Shown: one piece after another, positions 23,432-36,700 of the stretch
How the letters are laid out: every line of letters starts with the position of its first letter
How positions within the stretch are numbered: the stretch's first letter is position 1
Source: Parasponia andersonii
Lineage: Eukaryota > Streptophyta > Magnoliopsida > Rosales > Cannabaceae
Assembly (NCBI GenBank): GCA_002914805.1
Contig: JXTB01000105.1
Location: 819,993 to 883,992 of the forward strand
Direction: 5' to 3'
Length of the DNA stretch: 64,000 bases
Program-made: the position numbers and the translations under genes
Notes under the pieces: generated by a model
Seen by the model: the letters and a program-made list of their open reading frames with translations, nothing else
What the model was told of the DNA's origin: nothing
The model's database searches: none

Positions 23432-24308
23432 TAATAAAAAGACTAAATCTAACAAATAAAGGACAAATAAGTAATGACAATTAAAAGCATAAACCCCCTA
23501 TTCGTCTCTTGCGTTTCCATCGTCTCCCTTCTCGCCTTTCATTGTTTTTTGTCTCTATTAATTATTTTCCTATTTACTTACTATTTTCTCCCTATCTCCT
23601 AGTCTTTTTAACTTTCTATTTAATCTCATTTCTAGTTTATTGGTATAAGTATCATACGATCAAAGTAATCATTATTTAAAAAAAAAAAAAGAGAAATAAC
23701 ATTGAAAAAAAAAAACAAGCACAAAGAAGAAGAGAAAATGAATAAATGAATTTTTAATCTAAAATTGGACAGTAGAAAATGCGATTGCACTTGCATAGCT
23801 AGTATATCAAGTTGTTGAAGAATTTAGTGCATGTGAACATTTTTTCAGGATCTTTTCTAACCAACTGAAAAACCCAAAAAGATAAAAAGATATTTCATTG
23901 AATTTTACATCCAGTAGTACCAAACGAAATTCCAATGAGTGTTTTCGGGTGAGACGATGGGTTACACAGCTATCTTAGTATTCTATATTAATTTTAATTT
24001 TTCAGTTTTTAAAAGATGCCCTATTTAGTCTTTTTTCTATTTTATGGGGTGCCTATTTGGTGCAAATAAAATCCCAAAAAAAAAATTTTATTTTTGAAAA
24101 GAGGATATGAAGGGTAGATAAAAGTTTGTCAATAGTATATTAAAATAATCCTCCTAATATAATCACAATCCTATCATTTATCACATATTATTATATTTTC
24201 AAATCACAAAAGGCACACTCACCTTGCATTGATAATTATTGAAAGATATGTTTTAAAATAGGGATAATTCCCAAAACACTCCCTCTATTATGTTTAAATA
24301 TTATGTTT
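23432..24308. other. Spacer between the two 94-bp repeats
   Basis: AT-rich, no gene. It may be misplaced sequence if the repeat is an assembly artefact. Confidence 0.4.
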
Positions 24309-24402
24309 GGCATGTGCTCCTATAATCTAGTAATAGTAGAAAAGTTCAGATTGTAGGTGTCGTGACATTAAGTATTAGTTTTTATAATATTTAAAAATGA
24401 CA
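24309..24402 (+). repeat. 94-bp exact direct repeat, copy B
   Basis: Identical to 23337-23430 and followed by unique sequence (CTATTTTATCACTATGAG). The bases before the two copies differ. Confidence 0.95.
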
Positions 24403-26384
24403 CTATTTTATCACTATGAGTCATTTAATAAGCCCTATAGTGTAAAATAGAAATTTCAACTTTGATCTTGAAAGAAAAAATGTGCCACTAACTCCAAAAA
24501 AAAGAGTCACTTCTAAAGAGTCATTTTATTGCTTGTCTTCTATTTTTTTTTCAAAAAAAAAAAAAAAAAAAAAAAAAATAAGAACAAGACACTTTTTTGG
24601 CACACAAAAGAAAAAAAGAGTATATTCTCATAGAAAAAAAAAAAAAACCCTATACGCTTTTTTTTTCCCTTTTTTTCCTCCTAGTTTTGGCCATTTGGAA
24701 GAGATTTTCCTTATAATTCTAAGATCATTTTGGATTTTCTTTAAAGATTTATCTAGTTTATTGGAAATTTGAAATAAACAAAAGAAGAATTAACAATTTT
24801 GACCATATTTTGAAATTTATAGTGAATATAGGACAAATTATAAATCATTTACAAAAATAGACCATTTTTAATGAAAAATATCAAAATATGAAATTCACCC
24901 CGCATCTCTACCATCCAATAAAAATTTGACCCCTAATGAAATTTATTTACTATGATTGAAAACAAACTCGACCATCATTGAATAACTATATGTGAGATAA
25001 AAAAAATCAAATCTAAGTTGAAAAAACCAAATATGATGATGATAACTCACATGCTCTAATTCTGATTTATAGAAGAGATTAGTGAAGAAACTTGAAGTGG
25101 TCATAGTTCAAAGAGAAGGAGATTTTGGTACATTAATTAGGTTGACAAAATAAATCAAATGGACTCTGCCATTTGGCAACACCATTTGGCAAATGGATCA
25201 ATCTTAATCGCCATTGTAAACCCGACCTAAGCTGAAGGATGTGATGTGTCATGGATTTAAGAGATATTGGAGAAGGAAGATAGGTTGCTGGCATTTAAGG
25301 ATGGGATGAGAGAATCAAGGGACAACAATGATGATGTCAATGTTGAACGAGGAAGAGGAGAATTTGGTACACTTCCTCGAATCAAAGGTGCTCTCACATG
25401 TCTCCAATAAGATTTATATTTGTTTCTTTTTTTTTTTTTTTCTAGAATTTCAGCAAAAATTGATTATTTCTAAATAATTAATTTAAGATTTTTTATTTGC
25501 AGGAAGAGGAAGAGGAGTACAATCCAAAGAGAAAGAGTAAGGAGGAGACTCATAGTTATAAGAGGATTGAATGCGGAAGTTGAGTAAAATCCATCCAAAT
25601 CCTCAAAATCCTAGCTTCTCAAGATTCCATTTCATTTGCATGAGTATGTAGATTTATTTAATTATGCAGATTTTGATGAATTTTTATGATATCATTTGTA
25701 AGATTTCTTTTAAAAATAAAGTATGTAGATTTATCAAATTAAGCAATTTCCAACGAATTTTTTATAATGTTGTTTGTCAGATTTCTTTTAACGATAAAAT
25801 CTAGAAAAATGAGTAGTTCAAAGGAAGAGATAGAAAAAGTTAAGGTTTTTGATCCTAACTTCACTTTGTTTTTCTTAAAATAAATTGATCATAATAAATT
25901 ATAAAAGAAAAGATAATAAATTATAAAAAAAATAACAAATTATATGTCACATTAGTAATGTTATTATTTTACAGTAATGTTATTATTTTACACTTAGAAG
26001 CTAACATAAGGACTACTTTCTTTCACCTTACATTTTGTTTTTTTAATTATATTTGTTTGGTTACTAGTTATAAGGAAAAGTAATGTCGTCTTTTCTTTGT
26101 TAATTTTGACCACATAAAATATAGAAATGAAATTTTTATTGATTTTCTAATAAAATGAGATATTTCTTTTATCATAAAATCTAAGTGGATAAATTGACCG
26201 TCTACAAAAATGCAAGAGCTACTTTTGTTATTATCCATATATTTTTTATTTCTATAAATTGCTCTCTGAGAGGTATACCGGAAATAGTTCATCAATTTTG
26301 TTATCACTTTTTTAACTTTCGCTTAATTTAGGTTAGTAAAGGCGTTTTTAATTTTTTTGAAAACGAGATGAGTATATTTTTATA
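24403..26384. other. Intergenic, low-complexity A/T runs
   Basis: Contains poly-A and poly-T runs (24540-24580, 24633-24670, 25426-25440). The frame at 24482-24772 is a product of these runs. The part 25050-25600 is slightly less AT-rich, but no coding exon was identified. Confidence 0.45.
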
Positions 26385-26830
26385 CCTTGTATTTTTAATT
26401 ATTTATTTATTTATGTTAAATTATTAGTAACATTGAGTTTTAAATTTAAAACTTATAATAAATTTATACTTCATTTGGGACAAACACAAATTTTGATCAT
26501 CAAGTTTATAAAAATACCCTTTTAAACTATAAAGATACATATAGAAAAAATAATTTAAATTTATTATCAATTAAAATTAAGAACTAATATAACAAAATAT
26601 TAAAAAAAATTAAAAATATCTAAATATCTAGATTATTTAATATTTCATAATTCAGTTACTAATTTAAAATTTTCTTTAAATTTGAATTTGTTTTAAGTAT
26701 ATATACTTAAATTTTAAAAATGGTGTTTTGATAAATTCAATAATAAAAAAATTAATGTTTAATCAATAGATGATAAACTCATTATAATTTTAAATCTAAA
26801 ACTCAATATTGATAATAACCAAAATACATC
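26385..26830. repeat. AT-rich foldback repeat, copy 2 of 3
   Basis: The left part has GAGTTTTAAATTTAAAACTT then ATAATAAATTTATACTTC. The right part has the reversed set (AAACTCATTATAATTTTAAA, then CTCAATATTGATAATAACC). The motifs are shared with 13220-13500 and 39625-39955. The middle is diverged AT-rich DNA. Confidence 0.4.
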
Positions 26831-27426
26831 TAAACAACCAATCAAAATACAATGTATGAAAATTCAACAAACCGAAGAAGAAAAAAAGAATTAAGCAAAA
26901 ATAGTAGTAGGTAGGTAGATTAAATATTGAAACTCGTATCTTGGAATACTAGTTCATGTTTCCTTTCAAAAAAAAAAAAAGAAATACTATTTCATGTTGT
27001 ATTATTTCCTTTTGTGGTCTTTAGAATAAAAAAATCGACTTATCCATAAATATTTTTAAAATTATTCATAATTAAATTTTTGTTGAATTATTATCGTGTC
27101 TTGCATTTAAAATTTTTTAGTTATTATATACTAAAAAGCTTTAAAATACATTATTCTACAATAAATCCCAAACTACTTATGCCATCATTGTCATCTGCAA
27201 CACTAAAATACAATATTCTATAATAAATCTTAAATTATTTATACCATCACTGTCACCTGTAATAACAACAACACTTCACTACCATTGTCAATTCCGATTT
27301 TAATTTTGATCGCGCGTCCGTTTGAAGGAATTGAAAATATCTACTCATAATCAAATCCTAACTTGTTTTGATTGATGATAAAAAGACTTCAGTTTGATCA
27401 CATTCTTGCCAACTTTATTTTGCCCT
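26831..27426. other. Upstream flank of the SUV2-like gene
   Basis: AT-rich without a gene. A short degenerate duplication lies at 27145-27260: AAAATACATTATTCTACAAT and AAAATACAATATTCTATAAT, each followed by AAATC and CATCA phrases. Base composition becomes less AT-rich towards the promoter. Confidence 0.45.
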
Positions 27427-27434
27427 TTTGGCGC
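27427..27434 (+). promoter_or_regulatory. E2F-like site upstream of the SUV2-like gene
   Basis: TTTGGCGC matches the E2F/DP consensus TTTSSCGC. It lies about 280 bases before the start codon, in otherwise AT-rich DNA where such a GC-rich octamer is not expected often. Many plant replication and checkpoint genes are E2F targets, so cell-cycle control of this gene is plausible but inferred. Confidence 0.45.
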
Positions 27435-27707
27435 GTTCAACCCAAAATGAGTTGGGTTAATTTTTGAAATCCAAAATTATTATAAAATAAAATTTTAGTT
27501 TTACGAATCCCATTTTTTATCAAATGCTAAAAAATCAGAATAAAATATTTTATTATTATTGTCTTTTTTTCTTTTGAGGTTATTTTAATATTATTGCTAT
27601 TGTTGAAATGAAGCGGCTTTTCATGTTCTCATACAAAATGCAAAAGAGACCGAGAAAAGTAGAGAAGTAGAGTGGAGTAGGGAGTAAAAGTGGAAAAGAG
27701 CAAAGCA

Positions 27708-30700
27708 ATGAGCGAAGAGGGGTTCGAAGAATGGGACGCAGAATTCCTGGACCAACTCATCCAAGTTGAAGAGTTAGCTCTTTCTTCTTCCTCCTCCACC
27801 NCAGTCCTTTTTCCCTCCTCAACAATGCCGAGAACCTCCGCCTCCGCCTCCGCTTCGCAATCCAACCAGCTACTCTCCCCCTCGCCAGCTCTCTCAGAGG
27901 ACCTCTGCCTTGGATTCCTTCCCTCGCTCCTCCAACGGCGCCGCCTCAACCGCTGCCAAATGCACTACCTCGTCTCTCTCTTCGGCTCCGATTCTCAGTC
28001 GATCGGAACTTGACAAAGAATTAGAAATCGAGCGCTTAAAGGTTAGGATTTTACATTTTGAGTTCATTTGAATTTTTTTTTCCAATGGTTTTGTTGTCGA
28101 GCGTAAAGAAACGATCTTTGTTTGAATTTTGTTGAGTTTATTTATTATGTATGGCTGATATTTTTGTTTATTGGATTCCATTAAATGAAATAATTGAGAT
28201 TTTTTAATATAAATGGATCAACTCTGAATGCAGAGGGAGCTCGGACGTGTATCAAAGCAGCTTTCGGACCTGGTATGTTACTTTGTCTTTTTGTTTCTCG
28301 CTCGTATTGCTGATGGGTTGGTGGTCTTGTAATTTTTTTCCTTTTTTTTTGAATTAATTATTTTCTTCATGTTACGTAGTGAAACTGAGTAAAATTTATT
28401 GTAGAATTACAGAATAAAACTATTCTTCGTTGAAGTTTCCAACTTCCGTAACTTATATAGTTATATTGGTATAAGTTTATCAAGTTATTATTTACTTTTC
28501 CGTGGAATGAAAGCTAGCACTTCCAACGGATTTAGACAATGCTGTTTCTTTAGACAGTGTTGCTGCTTTATCATGTTATTGTGTATAAGCTCATATTTAG
28601 TGTTCATCAAGGCTCATTGATATTCTTTTTGTTTACTGCTATTGCTGTGACATGAATGACGAACCGTTTGTCCTGAATATGAATAATATATAAAGCTTTT
28701 TGAATATCTTCTGAATTCATTAGGTTGTTTTTCTCTCAGGAACAAGAGTGCTCTGAACTAAGAAAGAAGAGAGATAAGAAAGATGGTCAGCCTATTAATG
28801 TATCTTCCAAAAATGAAGAAAAAGATGCAGCTCTTTTCCGTTCAAAAAGCACAGATTCGTGAGTATAAACCTTTTTTTTCTCTTTCACATGTGGTATAAT
28901 TGTTGTATGGTGTGAACTGGTTATTTCCACTTTTCCAACCATTTCTATTGCCATGTTGAGAGGTGAATCAGTATTATTTTTTTGTTGCAATGGGTGAACT
29001 TTTCTGTACCTTTGGAAATGGTTTTCTGATACCTAACATCATCCACGAATTCATTGTTTAAGATTTTATCTTGCATATTGAACGGTGAGACTCAAATATT
29101 AAGCTTGTTTTGGAGGTAGATTTTAGGAAAAGCGCACTGAGAGCTATAGCTTAACTTATTTTTTTTACCCTTTATAATTATTTATGCAGAATAATCTTGT
29201 AGTTGTACTATCATTTACCTGAATTTCATGAATAAACCCACAATAAAGAAGGAAAATTTATTTTCAGTTGTGGGGGGTCGTGAAATATTCACAACACAAG
29301 AAAGCAGATAAAAGAAAAGAAAAAAATGCAACTTTGACGCAGATATACTCAAATGTACACATCAGTAGAACCTCTTTTCAAAATATTGTGTATAGAGGCA
29401 GGCTCCTGAAGCTTAAGAACAGTTGAACCTCAGAGCAATACTAAGGCTTTGTTTAATAGGTCTCTTGACTAGGTAAACTAATTCCCTGAACCTTGTTCTT
29501 AGCCTGATTGAGATATAAATAGAAACATCTGAATGATTTTTATATCTTTCTCTTACTATTCTAGAAGTTTGGTGCACGCGAGGTTTGTTAGGTGGTCCTG
29601 GCATTTCATTTTTTCTTCCTTGTTTAAGTTAAAACCTTATTTTGAATAAGAGACCATTCTCAAAGCTATAACATCTCTCATACTAAGATAGCCAAATCAT
29701 GAAACCTTAGAATTATGCTGAATACTTAAGAGCCAAATTATCAATGCACACCATCTATACTAGCTTTCTTTTGTTAAGGTAGAAGGGTTTCATTGAAACA
29801 TCTGCATTGAGCTTGATCAAGAAGAGATATCTCCTTGTCATAATTAAGGGAAGGCATTTTCAATGGAAAGTGCCTTTGAACTTTTCTAGAGGAAGAGCCC
29901 CTACTTAGATTATATGTCATTTTAAGCTTTTTAATATTCTCCTATGATAAATGGCTAACTCCTTAACCACATGAAAGGCAATAGAGAGCAACTCCTTTTG
30001 CCGTACTCTTTATACCATAATTCGGTTGTAAAAATTGAAGATTGTTTGAATACTCCTCGCAATTCTCCTGACTCTCAAATTGCTCTAGGTTATAAATAAA
30101 AAAGATAAGGATAAAAAATATAAGGATGAGGACAAGATGCCCTCTAAGAATAAAAAGCACATTAATTCAGATTCCAAACACATCAACCCAACCCCTTGCT
30201 AGACATGAAAAAGGAATAGTCCTATTTCCCATATGAGACTAACCCAGAAAGACCCCCATTATTCAGCCTATCCCCATTTCAAAGTATGCTATTGTTTTTA
30301 TTCTCTGTTATTTATTTTCAAATGTGGAGTTAAAGAAAGTAAATTGTGAATAATGGTAATACAGGGATAGAGAACGTGGAGCTCTTGGTGTGGACGATCC
30401 TGGGGTTTCTCCAAGATTTCAAAATGTTATATCTTCAAGTAAGAGGGATGTCTCTCAAATTGAGATTGGTGAGGACATAGTTATTATCAATTCTTTTTAT
30501 TGTCTTTTGTCGTAAAATATTACAAAACAGTTCATTTTTATTTATGCAACAGTGACTTCGAGCTGTAAAGCTGCAGGAGTTCAGACAGATGATAGTGGTG
30601 TTTTTGCCCAAGTATTCTCAAATGATTTATTAACATCTCGGGATCTCTCCAAGAAGTTGTTAGCCATCTGGGGTTTGCCCAATAAACAAATGTTGGGAAG

Positions 30701-33700
30701 GAATCTAGTTTCTAATTTACTTGTGGCTTGCCAAACGGATCTTCATGTTCTTTTTGGGTACATGGGCATGAATTTTTCTGTCAAATCAAGAATGGACTCT
30801 CCGGTATATGAAAGCTCTAATATGGATTTGCAGTACCATGTGAACTCACAGCCTTTGGAAGCTGCAAAATTGTCTCATCTCTATTCTGTGTTGACCAAGG
30901 TGCTGCAGATTGTGATATGTGCATATGGTTCGATCATCTACATTTAAATTGTACATTCTTCTTTTATATGAGTTCTACAAATACTATAATAAACCCTTTT
31001 TCCAATTTTCCAAAACGTGATGCAATAGTGATAATCTGCATCTTGCTAGTATGGTTTTTATGGTATAAATTTCATGTGGAGTGTTGCTATTTTGTATTTG
31101 GGGCTTGAAAAGGGAGGGGTGGGGGGACTGTTGAAGGGAGAAAGGAAGCAAGGAGTTTTTGGTGAGGGCACTAGTTCTGCAGTTTTTTTTTTTTTTTTTT
31201 GATTTTTATATGTATCTTTAGCAGCTAGTCTGGAATCATACGCCATTGTTTATGTAGAAGCAATAGTTCTTAACTTCAGTGTATAATAGCATAGATGATA
31301 TAGTTTGTACTTTCTTTCATTAGTAATAATTTCTTCTCTTATCAGAAATCAAAAAATAAATGATAGTAGTTGGTAGATTGGAAAGAAGGAAATATTAGCT
31401 TCTATATGCATTAAGTATTACTCCTTGTTGTCCCGAATGGGGTAATGGCTGTGAACTTAACCTGTGAATGTTTCTGTTCGTGTCTGTCATTATCATTTAT
31501 ATTATTCATCATTTCATGGTGTAATCTATATTACGGGATGCATTGATGTGAGGTGTGTTTTGTTTCATATCTGAAACTACAATAATTTATATGCTTGAGT
31601 TATTTTTGCACCTTCTGGTGATTGAGTTCAATTTCATACTCTTCAGTGTGTGTATATAGGACAATCCTTCTTAAGTTAAGATCTTAGACTTCTAAGACTT
31701 TTGAATCACATGTGGGCATATCTGTAATGCTAAAGAATCCTTTTGTAAAAACCAGAATAAAACATTGATACAGTGTTCTGGACATGTTTTCTGTTTCCTA
31801 TTCTCACTTGAATATGGGTATTTAGTTTAAGTTTTTTTCTCTCTCTCTTGTCCTCTCTCTCTCTCTCTCTCTTTTTCAATTGCAGATCAATAATGGAATG
31901 GCACATCTAGAGGCTTTGTTAGAACCGTTGCTTGATCTTTGCACGCTTGAAAATGTGAGTTGAGGAATTCTAAATTTTCATTGATTAAAATTTAAAAGAA
32001 AATAAGAGTCTCATAATAAAATCTTACGAAGGTAAATAGTGTTAACACTATTGCACTTAGTGTAAATAAAACATCAAGGGCTCCACTATTCCAATATGCA
32101 AATTCATGATTATCTGATTAAATACTATTGTTTAGTGTTTACTTTCGATAGTCTGTTCTGTTTTCTTCTTGTGATTCAATTTTCTTTGTTGTCGGCTGCT
32201 GATTTTTAGAATGTTTCTATCACAGATTGGCATTGTTGATAGATCTCTTCGTATACTTCATATGTGTCTGAAGCACCTTTTGAGCTTTGAAAGGAAATTT
32301 GGAGAAAGGTATTACTATCTTGAGCTCAAATTAAGTGTTTTAAGTTAAGAAAAAAACTCTCAAGTGATACCTGAATAACTTGAACCTGATTCTAGGCTTT
32401 ATTAGAAGATGAATGAAAGTACTTTTGTATGACTAGATTTTTACCATCATCTTAGTTTTATCATGTTTTTCTAGAAATTAAAGAAGCTTTAATCTAATTG
32501 TATTCGGCTGTTTAGACTTCTTTTGAGCTCTAATTTTTCTTGACTTAAGAGCGTTCTTTATGCACGTTTAGAAAGATTTCCTTTTTTCTGTTATATCTCA
32601 CAAATCACCTTTTTTTTTTTGGGAAAAAAAACGGGGAATTCTATTTTAGGGGTGCTACTTTTACCCCTACCGGTTTTAGACTGTACAATTAAATCAAATG
32701 GTTAAAAACAAAATGGATCAATTGTGTAGTAGCTGCACCTTTCCTTTTAAGTTCTTGTAATATTACTTTTGAGAATGTTTAAAAAGACGGAAATTTTAAC
32801 AGAGAATATGCATTTAGAAAACTCAGGGAGAATAGGATTTGCATATCGGAGCCCTTTTTATTATTATTTATATTTTTTTTGGAGAGTCTAAGACCCATTA
32901 ATTGCAGCTGATTTTAAAGCCATATCAAATTACGATTTTCTTCTCAAGGAGACCGCCATTCTCACTTGGTTCACCAAGGGATTCGAAATCGAGAGCATGT
33001 TCTCTGAATGGTGGATGTTCAGATTGCCCAGATTGCCCAGGGAGCTCTGTTTGACTAGATTGCCCATAGTTTTAACAAATTAATGAGAAAAATAACCATT
33101 TTTAAGAAAGACCAAGCTCTGTCTTGAACTTTAAACATCAAATCAAATTTCTGATTTTTTTTTTGGGGGGGCGTAATAATCAAAGTGTTTTCAAATTTTT
33201 CAATGGGTTCATCTGAAAAGAGTTCAATTTTTCCAATGAGAGCCAACTCTAAAAAAGACCTGGTCCTGTTAGTAGTTTTTCCAATTGCTCTGTTGTATGC
33301 TTTGGGGCTTTCTCTTATCGTTTTGTTCGTTGTATTTAACACACTCGAAACTTAGAAAAGTGGCAGATGAGAGAGAGAAGGTTTTTTTATTTTTATTTTT
33401 TTTTTATAAATATAAATTTATTTATTATTATTTTTATTTTTTTCGTGTGTATCACAATGTATCAGTTTTTACATACACTCATTTGATTGATTTCTTTTAT
33501 TTTCATCTTGCGGTCTGGAAAGTACCCCCTATTATAGTAGAATTCCCCTTTTTAATTATGTGTTGATAATGTATTTAGTTTTTCTTTCTCCTCTCGATAT
33601 ATAAGAAAGTCTCACTTTCCCCTTGTATTTATAATAAGTTTTAAAAAACATTAGGATCATTTTTTTTCGTTTTCATAAATTCCAATTCCGTTAGTTTTGT

Positions 33701-36700
33701 GGATAGAAACTGACACGTGATAACATTTGAGGCAGCTTGAATCTTTTTTGACATTTTTACCCTGTATTTAAAGGGGAAAAAGGTCTTGTAGGTTGTACCA
33801 CTTGCTTCCAGGTTTTCCTGGGGTGAAAGTATAGAAAAAATTCGACCTCAATCGCCATGTGTTAGTTTTCATCTACAAAACTGACGAAAAGGACATTTTC
33901 GAAGGTGAAATAATGTTGGGGAATTTTGATACTTTTCATAGTATATGGGGCAAAGTGAGGTATTCTATATACATTTAGGGGTGAATGAAAATCAAATTAT
34001 ATGTTTAGTGATTGATGTATCAACTTAAGGGATTTGGGAGTAAGAAGAGATGATGAAATGGTTGGTTTGATAGTGAGACATGCCTAAGTAAGAATGTGAC
34101 AAAGGCTTTTAATTTAGCTCTAGATAAGAAATCAGTGGGTAGATTTAATTTTGTGGAGGAAATCTTGCAGTTTTAAAATATGAGGATGAGTTTAAGTTTT
34201 GGAGTCAAATAACCTAGGGTTGTGCTGTGAAGTGACAAATTTGGAAGAATATTTGGTTACAAAAGGGAAACTGGTTACTGCTTGGAATTGGAGGAGGGGA
34301 GGTTTTAGGACTGAGGTTTCTGTAATGCACTGTTTCGTTGTTTTCAGGTCTTGATTATCACTTGCTGCAGATTAGTTTTCTATTTAGTATCTTCAGTGGC
34401 AGAAGAGGAGAGAACTAATAAGTGACCTCCTTGGCAAATCATCCCTCAGTTGTGCCAGCTCACTCTTATCTAGATTATAGCAACTGCACAGTGTTGGAGT
34501 TGCATCATTAGGTGAAAATGAAAAAGTGATAAAAAAGAATGAGAGATCTCCTCACTTCATTGTTTATTTCAACTTTTTCTTCTCTCTCTTTTTTTTTTTT
34601 TTTTTTTTTTTCTTTTGGTTGAAATGAAATGGATACATCTCGACATACAGGCGGCTAATATTCTTAATCACGATCAATATGTTAGTTTCTGAGAGGTTAA
34701 GACTATATTTCATAAGAAAATTATGGAAGCCCAGAAGTATGGACCCAATGATCAATTCTTGATCCCAACGAAGTTGAAAACTACAAAAAATTCCTGGCTC
34801 TGCAAATAAGTTATACTCCGCATTACCTAGCAAAAACCAACAATCATATATATATATGAAAACCAAGCCTTTATGCTAGCTATAACAATTGGAAATGATT
34901 TTTTGTTCGGCACCCTAGGACAAAGTTGAACAAAAGTGCTCAAAAGGATTTCATATCTTCTCTGAGATTCTCACTGCCTGCATTGGGTGTCTAACTTTTA
35001 ACGAGAGCAAGTAATCATAGCTTCAAAGAAGCTCTGTTTTTATGGCCTGTTGTGTAATTTGAAGTGGTGAAAGGACCTTTCTATATCATGTTGCTTTCTG
35101 TTAAGTAACAACTCCTCCCAAATCCCAGGCTATTAGAGGGCAATCGATCTTTAGTTATGTGGAACATGACATTTCATCGAGTTGCTCAGCCTTGCTGGAT
35201 CAGCATGGTCTTTAGTGGTAGATGACTTGCCCAGTATTTTCATATGTCATCAATTCCTTGGCTCTGGATATGCATTGGTAAAGCCGTTGTTTCATGTATT
35301 TGAAAGCCTAGGATATTTGGGAAGAGTCAGAGTCAACTTCAAACTCATACGCAAACTAGGGGTTCTCCTTGGGTGATATGGAGTACATGAATCTAAATTG
35401 ATGCCAACTAGTCCCCTTATTTTCAAACCAAGAATTGTAGAATCGCTACTCAATAAGAAGATAAAGCAGACTTTATATCTTTTAAGTGTTTGTAACTTGT
35501 TATGATGAATTAGGTCTTCGGTACCCTAGTGATAGATTGCTTGTTACCACTTCTGGAGATATGATATCTCATGGCACGCACGTTGACAGCCTCATAGTGG
35601 TTAACCATGGTTTTGTCTAGATGGTGAAATGGTGGTATCTTGCAATTATGATTTCACCAACTTCTTGCAATGCATGTGGTAGATTCTTTACAATGCTTGT
35701 AAAGTGGATTCCAACTTTTAACCTTTCCTATCCTTTCCCATTTCCACTCCTATAGAAGTTCGTATATCATATTCTCTGGAAAAGTTCCTGCGCATTGTTA
35801 ATGTCATAATCACATATTTTTCTGGTCATTTCTGCTTTGTAGTGCAAGGCTGTTCTTGCATGTTCATGTGCTTATGAACTTTGATTTGATCTTCCAGTGC
35901 AATCTGCTCAGGGATAATGTCTTGGTTGATGGACTTTGCTTTGGGAACAACATTTTTAATCTTGGAAGATCTGGGACTGCAGAAAAGACGGATATAATTT
36001 CTGTCATCAGGGATGAGACGTCCTATTTTTATGCTGGCAATGTTCCACTTGGCACTAAACTCTCTGGGGCCAAGACTATCTTTGAGGAGGGAGAGTTGAG
36101 TCGTGGTCCTGGGATTTCAGTTTCTCGTGTAGACTGGATCTCTCTTTTTAACTTAATGCTTCAAATTGCCACAAGAAATACAGAAGAATCTGCAAGGCTA
36201 GAAGCTGTGTCCATTATGAACGTTATTTTAATAAGATGTAATTCTTACGCTGAGAGGGAAAGGTAAGTGCAGCAATTTCTTATGTTAATCCTTTTTAATG
36301 TTTTAATGTGGTAGTTGATGATCTTTATCCTGAATGAAGTATCACTGGAATCAGGTTTGGCAATACCCAAGTGTTTGAAAGTATCTTGCAACTGCTCAGA
36401 AAGGAAGCTGGCTTGCATGTGCAAAAACATTCTCTTCGACTGCTGTATCTTCTACTAAATTGTTAGTCCTTATCATTAGGGTCTTACTGTTTTATTGTTG
36501 TTTTAGTTTGTTATTGGTGGCCTTCTTGTGCTTACTTCCTGTATCTTATTCTATGCCAGATCAGCTTGAGCACTGCTAGTTTTAGCTTTTGCTTGGGGAA
36601 ACAAAAAAGAGAGAACTTGTAGGGTTTAAGCTTTCTACAGTTATCATTTACTGGAATTTTAATCTGTACTTTCTTCTCATTTGAAGGTCCAAAACTACTG

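Noticed and set aside
24482-24772. Lysine- and Phe-rich frame
   Set aside because: Built on poly-A and poly-T runs; no domain and no conserved pattern.
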